64,000 nt of DNA from contig NZ_NSKE01000006.1 in the NCBI RefSeq assembly GCF_002287075.1, positions 62,001-126,000 of the forward strand, in the 5' to 3' direction. Positions 51,940-60,976 of the stretch are shown here, in pieces. Made by a program: the position numbers and the translations under genes. The notes beneath the pieces are model-generated. The model saw only the letters and a program-made list of their open reading frames with translations, had not been told where the DNA came from and did not search any database. Origin of the DNA: Fodinibius salipaludis (GTDB taxonomy: Bacteria; Bacteroidota; Rhodothermia; Balneolales; Balneolaceae). Every line of letters begins with the position of its first letter. The stretch's first letter is position 1.

Positions 51940-53613
51940 CTATAACTTTGGAATCAAACTTTTTATAACGCCCCAGATACCTTTCGCCGGTTTTAGAGAT
52001 TTCCTGTTACGGGAAACAGCTTTCTCTATAATTTCAGGCTGAAAAATATCCTCCTCTTGTTCAGCTTCCCTAATATGTTTTGGGATACTTATATTTTTGC
52101 CTGATCGAGCTGAATCGTTTTTCTTGGGAGAACTTTTTTTATTTTTCGGTTTTTCATTCTCTGATTTTTTCTTCCTTTTGGAGTTTCCTTTTGAACTACT
52201 CGGACGAGGTTTACGCTCTTTTTTGGGTGTTGGCTTCTTCTTGGATTCTTTCTTTTTGGGTTCCTTAGTCTCTTTCTCATGTTTTTTGGCCTGCGTGTCC
52301 TTTTTCTTCTTTTCAGACTCTTTGGCAAATTTGCTTTCTGCTCTTGAGACAGGCTTCTTTTTTTTCTCTTTCTTTTCCTGTTGCTTCGGTTCTTGTTGAG
52401 ATTCTTTTTTGGGAGTACGTTCCTTTTTTTCTCTCGTCTTTTCATCCGATGATTTTTCATCAGGAATATCCTTGACTGTCAGTTGGTCACCAACCACATT
52501 CTTAATAGCATGGTAATACTTTTTGTCTTTATTGCTGACAAATGTAATGGCCGTACCCTCTTTGTCATACCGCCCGGTTCGACCAATTCGGTGGATATAA
52601 TCTTCGGGGTTATTGGGTACATCAAAGTTGACGATAAGCGATACATCATCGATATCAATTCCACGCGACAACACATCAGTAGCAACCATCACGGGATGTG
52701 TCTTATTTTTAAATAAGCGTAGGGCTTCATTTCGCTCCTTTTGATCACGATCTCCGTGCATACTCACCGCATTTACACCTCGCTTCTTAAGCATTCGTTC
52801 CACCTCATCAGTACCACGTTTGGTAGCACAAAATACGATAGCCGTTTTATACTTGTCGGCATCAAAAAGCTGTTCAAAGAGAGAAAGCTTTTCCTTGGGG
52901 TGCACAAAATAGATCTGCTGGTCAACGCTATCGGCCGGTTTCGATACTTCAAATTCAACCTCGACAGGATCTACCATTACCTGATCAACAACTTTCTGAA
53001 CTTCCTCTACCATTGTCGCTGAAAACAGCATCGTTTGGCGCTCTTTGGGAAGCTGCTCAACAATTTTCATCACATCGGGCAAAAATCCCATATCGAGCAT
53101 GCGGTCGGCTTCATCCAAAACAAGGTACTCCAGACCGCTGAAATCAAGGTTGAGCACATTCATCTGGTCAATCAAACGACCGGGCGTAGCTACAATAATA
53201 TCGACACCTGCGCGAATGGCTTTCACCTGGGTTCCGTAATCACTGCCGCCGGTAACTGTGGCAGAAGTAATTCCGGTATGATATCCCAAAGCAAAAATTT
53301 GTTCTTCAATCTGCTGAGCAAGCTCACGTGTGGGCGATAAGATAAGGGCTTGCGTATCGTCGGACTTATTCTGTGTAATTTCCTGGAGCAACGGGATAAC
53401 AAACGCTCCTGTTTTTCCCGTGCCTGTTTGTGCGGCCCCAATAACATCTTTTCCGTCTAATATTAATGGGATACATTCTTCCTGTATGGGCGTAGGTTCG
53501 CTGTATCGCAAATCCCTTAACCCCATCATGAGCTCATCGCTCAAATTAAACTTCTCGAAACTCAATATGCTTTCTTTTAATTTCTGATTGTGATGATATA
53601 GTATTCCTTCCAA
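51940..53613 (-). CDS. DEAD-box RNA helicase with long lysine-rich tail (RhlE/DeaD type)
   Basis: 557 residues. The Q motif (FEKFNLSDELM and PTPIQEECIP), AQTGTGKTGAF (motif I), VLDEADRMLDMGF (DEAD, motif II), LFSATM (III), ATDVLSRGID (V) and YIHRIGRTGR (VI) are all intact. Residues about 375-520 form a basic tail rich in Lys, Glu, Ser and Pro that should bind RNA without sequence preference. The annotated frame starts 16 residues before LSFEKF; a TTG codon at that position (about 53568) is a plausible alternative start. It works in ribosome assembly or RNA decay. Confidence 0.93.
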   Translation of the reverse strand: MEGILYHHNQKLKESILSFEKFNLSDELMMGLRDLRYSEPTPIQEECIPLILDGKDVIGAAQTGTGKTGAFVIPLLQEITQNKSDDTQALILSPTRELAQQIEEQIFALGYHTGITSATVTGGSDYGTQVKAIRAGVDIIVATPGRLIDQMNVLNLDFSGLEYLVLDEADRMLDMGFLPDVMKIVEQLPKERQTMLFSATMVEEVQKVVDQVMVDPVEVEFEVSKPADSVDQQIYFVHPKEKLSLFEQLFDADKYKTAIVFCATKRGTDEVERMLKKRGVNAVSMHGDRDQKERNEALRLFKNKTHPVMVATDVLSRGIDIDDVSLIVNFDVPNNPEDYIHRIGRTGRYDKEGTAITFVSNKDKKYYHAIKNVVGDQLTVKDIPDEKSSDEKTREKKERTPKKESQQEPKQQEKKEKKKKPVSRAESKFAKESEKKKKDTQAKKHEKETKEPKKKESKKKPTPKKERKPRPSSSKGNSKRKKKSENEKPKNKKSSPKKNDSARSGKNISIPKHIREAEQEEDIFQPEIIEKAVSRNRKSLKPAKGIWGVIKSLIPKL

Positions 53614-53743
53614 TAGGAAGCCCTAAGATACGATTTTCTAAGCAATTCACTTAACAGAGTCTGCAATTTTTTAAAAGCTAAAATTTAGATAACTTCAAAC
53701 TCTATTCAGAAATTTATAACAAAAATTAACTTTACGAACATTT

Positions 53744-54478
53744 ATGAAGTATACAACTTATTTAATCTGTTTTCTTTTAGCCGGGGCCCTTGCCTTTTCC
53801 GGCTGCAATTCCGGCTCATCGGGAGATGTCTCTCTTGAAACCGAAGCTGACAGTCTCAGCTACAGTTTAGGATTCCAAAACGGGCAATTCATGGCGGAAA
53901 GTGGCATGAATGAAGATATTGATCCGGAGCTGGTAAAAGCCGGATTAGAGCAAGCCTTAAATAAACAGGAAAGTGAATTGTCTGATATGGAAATGAAACA
54001 GGCTATTCAAAAGTTTCAGATTAAAGCACGGCAAAAAGCCCAGCAAAAGAAAATAGAGGAGAGCAAGGGAAACAAAAAAGAAGGAGAAGAATTCCTGGCC
54101 GAAAATAAAGATAAAGAAGGTGTACAGGTAACAGAAAGCGGCCTGCAATATAAAGTTCTTGAGGAAGGATCAGGACCATCACCGAGTGAAGGAGACCAAG
54201 TACGCGTTGATTACGAAGGTACACTCATTGACGGAACAGTGTTTGACAGCTCCTACGAACTTGGCGAACCAGCTACATTTCCTTTAAATCGTGTTATACC
54301 GGGATGGACAGAGGGACTACAGCTGATGAAGGAAGGAGCTAAATATAAATTCTTTATTCCCGGAGATTTAGCGTATGGACAAAATCCTCCTCCCGGAAGT
54401 TCTATAGGTACGGATGAAACACTTATTTTTGAAGTCGAACTTCTTGAAGTAAATCCCGAAGATACGTCGGGAGAATAA
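53744..54478 (+). CDS. FKBP-type peptidyl-prolyl isomerase, lipoprotein (Mip/FkpA-like)
   Basis: 244 residues. The lipobox FSGC (Cys21) is followed by an N-terminal dimerisation domain (residues about 30-125: DSLSYSLGFQNGQFMAESGM and a Lys/Gln/Glu helix), then the FKBP domain (130-238) with VRVDYEGTLIDGTVFDSSYE, VIPGWTEGLQLMKEGAKYKF, and IPGDLAYGQNPPPGSSIG. The catalytic aromatic residues are present. The enzyme assists folding of periplasmic or outer-membrane proteins. A strong terminator follows. Confidence 0.95.
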   Translation: MKYTTYLICFLLAGALAFSGCNSGSSGDVSLETEADSLSYSLGFQNGQFMAESGMNEDIDPELVKAGLEQALNKQESELSDMEMKQAIQKFQIKARQKAQQKKIEESKGNKKEGEEFLAENKDKEGVQVTESGLQYKVLEEGSGPSPSEGDQVRVDYEGTLIDGTVFDSSYELGEPATFPLNRVIPGWTEGLQLMKEGAKYKFFIPGDLAYGQNPPPGSSIGTDETLIFEVELLEVNPEDTSGE

Positions 54479-54495
54479 ACTACTTTTTTTGATTT

Positions 54496-54529
54496 AAAGC
54501 CTGACAGTACCTAAAACTGTCAGGCTTTT
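54496..54529 (+). terminator. Rho-independent terminator of the FKBP gene
   Basis: AAAGCCTGACAGT pairs with ACTGTCAGGCTTT over a seven-base loop and ends in TTTT. It lies between two convergent genes and is symmetrical enough to act on both. Confidence 0.9.
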
Positions 54530-54539
54530 CTATTTAAAT

Positions 54540-55235
54540 CTACTCCAGCCCTGAACCAATAAGCTCAAACAGCTCTTTTTTATCAATATTAAAGCGCTTG
54601 TTATAATCATTCACACTGCGCGAAATAACTTCTTTTGCTTCTTTTCTATTATAGATATGGGTTATCTCTACTTCTCTTTTCTCATCACTAAACGGACGCT
54701 GTTTGTATGTTAAAAAATAATGAGAGAGTCGTTCTACAATATGATTGGGAACGTCTTGAATATCTTTCATTCCTCCAAAAGAAGCATCTCCTTTCATTAC
54801 GGCAATAATCTTATCATCGGCCTCTTCCCCATCAATCATGCGAAATCCCCCCACAGGAATTGCATCGAGAATAATATTACCATGGGGAATATTGCGCTCG
54901 GTTATAACACAGATATCCAGCGGATCCTGGTCTCCTTCAATATCCTTTCTACCCGTTTTTTGCATGCAATATTTTCCCACAAGTTCATCACACAATGTCT
55001 GGGGGACAAATCCATACGGCATAGGGCAAATATTTGAAAAACGCTGCGGACGGTCCACTTTTAGATAACCGCTGTCTTTATCCAGCTCATATTTCATCGT
55101 ATCTCCCGGAACAATCTCGATAAAAACTTTCACTACATCGGGCGTATTTTCTCCTATATCAATACCGTGCCAGGGATGTGGCTTTGAAAATAATTTTGAT
55201 AGTTTTAAGAAACGGCGAATATTTGAACGCTTCAT
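54540..55235 (-). CDS. ppa: inorganic pyrophosphatase (family I)
   Basis: 231 residues. The family I core is visible: FIEIVPGDTMKYELDKDSGYLKVDR (substrate-binding Lys/Glu), YGFVPQTLCDE, and the Asp cluster GDQDPLDICVITERNI, followed by ADDKIIAVMKGD. The two metal-binding Asp of DxDPxD are intact. An extension of about 30 residues precedes the core and about 40 residues follow, as in the longer plant- and Bacteroidota-type enzymes. The enzyme hydrolyses PPi to drive biosynthetic reactions. Confidence 0.93.
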   Translation of the reverse strand: MKRSNIRRFLKLSKLFSKPHPWHGIDIGENTPDVVKVFIEIVPGDTMKYELDKDSGYLKVDRPQRFSNICPMPYGFVPQTLCDELVGKYCMQKTGRKDIEGDQDPLDICVITERNIPHGNIILDAIPVGGFRMIDGEEADDKIIAVMKGDASFGGMKDIQDVPNHIVERLSHYFLTYKQRPFSDEKREVEITHIYNRKEAKEVISRSVNDYNKRFNIDKKELFELIGSGLE

Positions 55236-55300
55236 GACCTTTACTTTAAATTGATTTGAACACCTAAAGATATGAAAAATTAATAGCTAAGAAGAGCAAA

Positions 55301-55335
55301 AAATAAACAGGACCGGGATCAACCGGCCCTGTTTT
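55301..55335 (-). terminator. Rho-independent terminator of the recCBD operon
   Basis: AAACAGGACCGG and CCGGCCCTGTTT form a stem with one bulge; on the - strand it is followed by ATTTTTT. It lies about 180 bases after the recD stop. Confidence 0.75.
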
Positions 55336-55511
55336 GTACGTTGGCTTTTCGGGGTACAAATCAATGGTTACAATAGATAAGTAACCAGGGATCAGTATGT
55401 TCAATAGTTACTACTCAAAACAATTAGCTTTGTTCCGATTTTTTTTGAATTGATTATTGAGATGTGATAACGACCCGATCATCCTTTTATTAGAGCACAA
55501 ATCGAGCTCTT

Positions 55512-57350
55512 TTATGACCAAAGGTAGTCTCTCAAACCCGACGATCGGCGAATTTTTCGTTGGATACCTTTTTTAAGTATTAACTTTTTACCCGCGACAG
55601 TAATTTTTGTTCGGGCTCTCGTAATAGCGGTATACAGAAGCTCCCTGTTCACTACTTTTGAAACTGTTCGTGGTAATACGAGCATCACTTCATCAAACTC
55701 CGATCCCTGACTTTTATGGACGGTCAGTGCATAGGCTGTATTGTGATCGGGCAACCGACTTGGGGATATTCCACGAACCTCTCCCTCACTTTCAAAATAT
55801 ATTTTCAAGTCTCCGGTTTGATCAGATAAACACACTCCGGTATCACCATTAAACAACTCCAGCGCATAATCATTAGTGTTTACAATAACCTTTTTCCCGG
55901 GATACCACTGTGCATATTTAGGGATTAGTGACTGCGCTTGCAGTATTTGCTCTATAAGTTTGTTTAGATGGATAATTCCCCACGGCCCTCTGCGATGAGC
56001 AGCTAAAACACCAAGCCGATTTAACTTTTTAACCGCCTCGAGGGGACTTTCCGATTCCAAAAGGTGTTGGAAATACGCTGGAATTTTCTGCTCTAAAACT
56101 GACTCCAGTTCTGAGCTATCAACTATGCTTTCAAATGTGACATCATCAGTATCAGCTGACTCAAGTAGTGATAAAGCATGACTGGCATTCCCGCTGTTAA
56201 CTGCTTTACTCAATCGAGCGATACCGCTGTCAGAAGCAAATCGATAACTCTTGGTAAGTAACGTAATATTATCCGTTAACGAGTTGGACTCATTAATAAC
56301 AAATTCATCCGGAATATTAAGCGATAAGGTATTTAACCAATCGGTATAATGCCCAGAATACTGATTTCCATCTACATCACAAATATCCCCAAGGACCGAT
56401 CCTGCCTCCACCGAAGCCAGCTGATTTTTATCTCCCAACAATATAAGACGTGTCTCATCGAACAACGCTTCTACGAGTTTACTCATCAACGCCTGATCAA
56501 CCATCGATGCTTCATCCACAACCACCAGGTCGTATGGAACAGGATTTTCAGCATGATGCTTAAACTGTGAACTGTACCGGCGGGCACCCAGCAGCTGATG
56601 AAGGGTTTGAGCCTTTTCAGGAATAGATGCTCGAATTTCTTCAGAAATATCAAGTCCCTCTTTTGCGCTTGCAATCGAGTCTTGAAGGCGAGCCGCGGCC
56701 TTACCTGTTGGAGCCGATAATGCAATATTTAGTTTTTCTTCTCTATCCTGATATTGTTCCAAGATTAAAGCCAGCACGCGGACCACGGTGGAGGTTTTAC
56801 CCGTTCCGGGTCCACCCGAGATAATGGAGAGATTATTGCGAATTGAGGTTGCAGCGGCTACTTGCTGCCAGTCCGGGTTTTGTGATGAATCAGTAAAAAG
56901 ACGAGTTAACCCATCGCGCAATAGTGATACATCGATGTTGTCTTCCTGCTGACGGCTTCGTTTCACCAATTCCTCACCCAGGGTGCGTTCGTAGTTCCAG
57001 AGCTTGTGCATATACAGGCGATCCGAATTATCCAGAATAAGAGGCTTATAATCTCCCGGTTTACCTACTGCAGGACATTCCTCCAATGCCAATCGCCATT
57101 GGTCAAGGGCCGGAGCCTTTAACGATATTTCTACCCGTTCATCTTCGAAAGTAGGTTGTCCGGCATACTCATCCAGCGACAAACACACGTGTCCCTGTCG
57201 GTAAAGGTGACTGACTAAACAGGCTGCCCGTAAAACTTTTGGGGAAATATCCGAATGGCGTTCTTTCAGAAAACGGCACAGTTCAAGATCAATGGGGCGG
57301 ATTATTTCCTTTTGGCAAAGTTTATCTAACTTCTGCATTGTGTTATCCAT
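55512..57350 (-). CDS. recD: RecD, 5'-3' helicase subunit of RecBCD
   Basis: 612 residues from the ATG at 57350, which is preceded by AGGGGAGGGAG (strong ribosome-binding site) and overlaps the recB stop by 8 bases; the longer frame to 57374 would put the start inside recB without such a site. Motif I is SGGPGTGKTST, motif II VVDEASMVD, then LTKSYRFASDSGI, LTVHKSQGSEFDEV, and LLYTAITRARTK (motif VI). It is the fast 5'-3' motor of the exonuclease V complex and is required for Chi recognition. Confidence 0.95.
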   Translation of the reverse strand: MDNTMQKLDKLCQKEIIRPIDLELCRFLKERHSDISPKVLRAACLVSHLYRQGHVCLSLDEYAGQPTFEDERVEISLKAPALDQWRLALEECPAVGKPGDYKPLILDNSDRLYMHKLWNYERTLGEELVKRSRQQEDNIDVSLLRDGLTRLFTDSSQNPDWQQVAAATSIRNNLSIISGGPGTGKTSTVVRVLALILEQYQDREEKLNIALSAPTGKAAARLQDSIASAKEGLDISEEIRASIPEKAQTLHQLLGARRYSSQFKHHAENPVPYDLVVVDEASMVDQALMSKLVEALFDETRLILLGDKNQLASVEAGSVLGDICDVDGNQYSGHYTDWLNTLSLNIPDEFVINESNSLTDNITLLTKSYRFASDSGIARLSKAVNSGNASHALSLLESADTDDVTFESIVDSSELESVLEQKIPAYFQHLLESESPLEAVKKLNRLGVLAAHRRGPWGIIHLNKLIEQILQAQSLIPKYAQWYPGKKVIVNTNDYALELFNGDTGVCLSDQTGDLKIYFESEGEVRGISPSRLPDHNTAYALTVHKSQGSEFDEVMLVLPRTVSKVVNRELLYTAITRARTKITVAGKKLILKKGIQRKIRRSSGLRDYLWS

Positions 57351-60300
57351 CGCTCCCTCCCCTGATATAATCATCCAATGTCGTAATCACATCTTTGTCG
57401 GGCTTATCAAAGAAAACACCTTCACTGCCCTCCTCATTTATACCCCTTAAAAACAGATAAAATACTCCACCAAAATGTTTGTCATAGGAATAATCAGACT
57501 GCAAACGTGTTTTCAGAAATCGGTGTAGTGCTACCGTATAAATATGATACTGCAGATCGTAGGAAGCTTCCTTCATTTCATGGTGCAATTCGTCCTGACG
57601 ATAATCACTTGGCGAATCTCCAAGATAATTCGTCTTGTAATCCAAGAGGTAATATTTTTCTTCAAACTTAAATATCAGGTCGATAAATCCTTTTAGAAAA
57701 CCCGATGCTGCCCTGCCTTTATTTTCCCAATCCGGGCTGGTTCCATTTCGGATAATGGACAGCAATTTCCGGGTCTGAATCTCATCATTTTGATAGTAGA
57801 ACTCCATTTCCGGAATTTGCTTATCTTTTACAGCAGATAAGCAAAGCCCTTCGATATCACTCTTGAGCGGCTTTTTAAGCACAAGAGCCAGCATATCAGA
57901 AACGGTATCTTTCCAACCTAAATCGATACCGTTTAGCTGTAACTGATTAATGATGACCTCATCCTTGTCCTTCGATTTAGAATAATAATTCTCAAAAATG
58001 TTGTGGATACAGGTCCCCGGCTGTGGACCTTTAGGAAAGGCAAACATTGTTTCTTTTTCGGGTTGGTCCTCCTGAACCTCGTAATCTCCATAATCAGTAA
58101 ACTGATCATAATCCGGTACATCAGGATCATCTTCCCCCATCCAGCTGCTCAGCGACGAAAAGCTCGACACATTGTAGCTCCCTGCAAGCGGTAACCCCCG
58201 ATTAAAACTTCTAACTTTAAATTCGGTTTGATCATTATCCAACCCGTTGAACTGTAACTGGTTGTGCTCCTCTGCTTTCGTTGAATGTTCAAGGGTAAAT
58301 AAGTCATCATATTCCCTACAGAGTTTTTCAAGTGATTGATGCATCTCATCAGCAGACCAATCTACCGAGTCTCCATAATCTACTTTTGCTTGTAAAATAG
58401 CTTCTGCCTGCTCGGGATCCTGTAACAAATAGCCCAGGGATGAAAACTCAGTATCATTGGCAAAAGCCCACGTCAAATACAGGCAGTGTTCGGCCCGCGT
58501 CATTGCCACATAGGCTAATCGAAGGCTTTCAGCCAACTCTTCCCGTTGATGATAAAATCGTTTTTCGGGTCGATCGGGCCCCTCCTTTCCGTTTAAGTCC
58601 AGGTATGCCGTTTCAGGATGATCGGGATGATGATAAGTGAACGGAGTACCACTGTTTTGGATCCGCGGTCCATCCCAAAGAAACGGACAAAATACAATAG
58701 GATATTGCAGGCCTTTGCTTTTATGCATGGTCACAACCTTTACTAACGCCTCATCACTTTCCAGGCGCATCTGTTCTTCATCCTGCTTATTTTGACTCGT
58801 ATCCTGACGTTTGCGAGCCAGCCAGTTCAGCAAACTACGCGGACCTTCATTTTGCTTCCTGGACTCTTCCTCAAGCAATTCTCCCAAATGAAGTAAGTTG
58901 GTCAGCCGACGTTCACCGTCATTATATTTAATCACATGCTCCTGAATCTCCAATGTCTTCAACAGCGAGCGATACATTGCCGAAAATCCATGCTCGATCC
59001 ACATCTTATGCCAATCAGAAAAATGTTGAAGCATTTCGGGCCAGGAATCATCATCCTCTTCAACGGCAAATAGCTGTGCGGCCGAATAATCCGTCAGCGG
59101 GAGCGATAAAGCTGTTTTAATAAGCGTTTCATTACCCGGCTCGGCAACAGCCTTCAAAAGTTGTTCAAGTTGGGCAGCCTCATCACTTTCAAACACACTC
59201 TGGTCGCTGTGGCGCACGCTCTTAATCCCAAGCTCTTGTAACGCATCACTTATCAAATTGGCTTGCTTATGCTTGCGTACAAGCACAGCAATATTCTTTG
59301 CTTCAACAGGATTATCTCCAATTTGAACCTCTCCTTTCTTTCCGCCTTTTAACAGGCGAAATATTTCTTTTGCCGTATCCTCAGCTGCTTTTTTTCGAGC
59401 ATCAGATTTATTTTGGGTATCCTGTCCCGGCTTTGAAAGTCTTCGGAATCGGATGGGTGGCCGCTCCTCTCCATGTTCTGTTAAGGACTCATATTTATCC
59501 TCATCTCTGCCCCACGTCACCTCTTTATATTCGATATCATCTTCTACTACAAAGGGCTTATCGTGTTGTCCCCAGAATGCATTTAACGCCTTAAGGAATT
59601 TAGGAATAGATCGAAAATTGCGATCCAGGTAATAGCGGTTTTGCTTAGGTGCATCATCCCGCGCTTTGATATACGAATATACATCAGCCCCGCGGAAACC
59701 GTAAATCGACTGTTTTGGATCCCCAATCATAAACAATACGCCATCCGAATCCTTATAAATCGTCCGGAAAATATCATATTGATTGGGATCTGTGTCCTGA
59801 AATTCATCTACGAGTGCAATGGGGTATTTCTGCCGAAGCTTTGAAGCCAATCGTGCGCCCCGCTCATCATTCATTAGGGCATTGCGCAGCCGAAGTAATA
59901 AATCGTCATACGAGAGCACCTGCAACTCTTCCTTCTTTTGATCCAATTCCTCCCGCAGAAATTTTAACAGCTGTTTTTTGAAATAAACATCATAATTCCT
60001 CATTGACTGAGAAGCATCCCAATAATCATCAGCTAACTTAAAAAATTTGTGCTGAGGCGGCTCCACCCCCTTTTTAACAGCCTTCTTTTTCAAACTTGTA
60101 TCAATATAGCTTTGAATAAACCGCTCGAACTTATCAAAAACATTAACCGTAGCGGTATCCGAATAGAAAATCTCATCCATTTTGCCGAACCAGCCTGAAA
60201 GCCAACTCGATCGATAGTTGCTCATTTCATCTCTGCTCAATAAGGACAGCAGTTGAGATCGCTCACTATTCCAGATCGATTTCATTTCCTCATGCAGCTG

Positions 60301-60975
60301 CTGTAGCTTTACCAACCGGTCTTCTAATCCCTCGATATGCGTATTCTCAGGAAGAACTTTCAGATATGGTTTGCCAATATAGTCTTTGAGCTCACCGGCC
60401 AGCGAATCCGGATTTACGCCCTTTTCATTCAGCAGCTTTAATAGGGGCTGTTTTTGAGGATTCTCGGAGACTTCCGCCACCCAGCTCCGCCAGTAGTCGT
60501 CAACAGCCTCTTGTACCAGATCCTTGTCATCGCCAATCATCTCAGCATCGTACAGAGCGCGACTTTCAAACGCCTGCTCCTGTAGCGCCTGGTAGCAAAA
60601 TCCGTGAATTGTATAAACCGAGGCCTCATCGAACATACGAACAGCATTTTCAAGTTTTGTCACTGCCTTTTCGGGATGATTGACCTCTGTCAACAGATTC
60701 CCCAGAAAATCATCGGATTCATCGTCCACTCGACCGGATTTTAAAACATCTATCGACTCACGAATTCGACGCAACAGCCGATCTTTAAGCTCTTTGGTAG
60801 CTGCTTCGGTATAGGTAACAACCAAAATTTTACCCACCGAAATATCCTGCTCAATAAGGGCTCGAATGTATAATGAGGTGATATTATACGTTTTACCTGT
60901 CCCGGCGCTGGCTTCCACCAAGTTAATACCCGACAAATCGATATCAAACGGTTTTAACAGCTTCATATCTTCCAT
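57343..60975 (-). CDS. recB: RecB, 3'-5' helicase and nuclease subunit of RecBCD
   Basis: 1210 residues. Motif I is ASAGTGKTYNI near the N-terminus, followed by VVTYTEAATKELKDRL (Ia), ALVDEFQDTDPNQYDIF (II), GDPKQSIYGFRGAD (III), VTMHKSKGLQYPIVF (V) and LAYVAMTRAEHCLYL (VI). The C-terminal nuclease domain has GFIDLIFKFEEKYYLLDYKTN with the metal-binding Asp, Asp and Lys in place. The start lies two bases after the recC stop behind a strong AGGAGGG site, so the subunits are translationally coupled. Confidence 0.96.
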   Translation of the reverse strand: MEDMKLLKPFDIDLSGINLVEASAGTGKTYNITSLYIRALIEQDISVGKILVVTYTEAATKELKDRLLRRIRESIDVLKSGRVDDESDDFLGNLLTEVNHPEKAVTKLENAVRMFDEASVYTIHGFCYQALQEQAFESRALYDAEMIGDDKDLVQEAVDDYWRSWVAEVSENPQKQPLLKLLNEKGVNPDSLAGELKDYIGKPYLKVLPENTHIEGLEDRLVKLQQLHEEMKSIWNSERSQLLSLLSRDEMSNYRSSWLSGWFGKMDEIFYSDTATVNVFDKFERFIQSYIDTSLKKKAVKKGVEPPQHKFFKLADDYWDASQSMRNYDVYFKKQLLKFLREELDQKKEELQVLSYDDLLLRLRNALMNDERGARLASKLRQKYPIALVDEFQDTDPNQYDIFRTIYKDSDGVLFMIGDPKQSIYGFRGADVYSYIKARDDAPKQNRYYLDRNFRSIPKFLKALNAFWGQHDKPFVVEDDIEYKEVTWGRDEDKYESLTEHGEERPPIRFRRLSKPGQDTQNKSDARKKAAEDTAKEIFRLLKGGKKGEVQIGDNPVEAKNIAVLVRKHKQANLISDALQELGIKSVRHSDQSVFESDEAAQLEQLLKAVAEPGNETLIKTALSLPLTDYSAAQLFAVEEDDDSWPEMLQHFSDWHKMWIEHGFSAMYRSLLKTLEIQEHVIKYNDGERRLTNLLHLGELLEEESRKQNEGPRSLLNWLARKRQDTSQNKQDEEQMRLESDEALVKVVTMHKSKGLQYPIVFCPFLWDGPRIQNSGTPFTYHHPDHPETAYLDLNGKEGPDRPEKRFYHQREELAESLRLAYVAMTRAEHCLYLTWAFANDTEFSSLGYLLQDPEQAEAILQAKVDYGDSVDWSADEMHQSLEKLCREYDDLFTLEHSTKAEEHNQLQFNGLDNDQTEFKVRSFNRGLPLAGSYNVSSFSSLSSWMGEDDPDVPDYDQFTDYGDYEVQEDQPEKETMFAFPKGPQPGTCIHNIFENYYSKSKDKDEVIINQLQLNGIDLGWKDTVSDMLALVLKKPLKSDIEGLCLSAVKDKQIPEMEFYYQNDEIQTRKLLSIIRNGTSPDWENKGRAASGFLKGFIDLIFKFEEKYYLLDYKTNYLGDSPSDYRQDELHHEMKEASYDLQYHIYTVALHRFLKTRLQSDYSYDKHFGGVFYLFLRGINEEGSEGVFFDKPDKDVITTLDDYIRGGSDG

Positions 60976-60976
60976 C

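Noticed and set aside
52080-52460. Several ORFs on both strands inside the helicase gene
   Set aside because: They are shadows of the Lys/Glu-rich tail of the DEAD-box helicase, whose codon pattern leaves other frames open.
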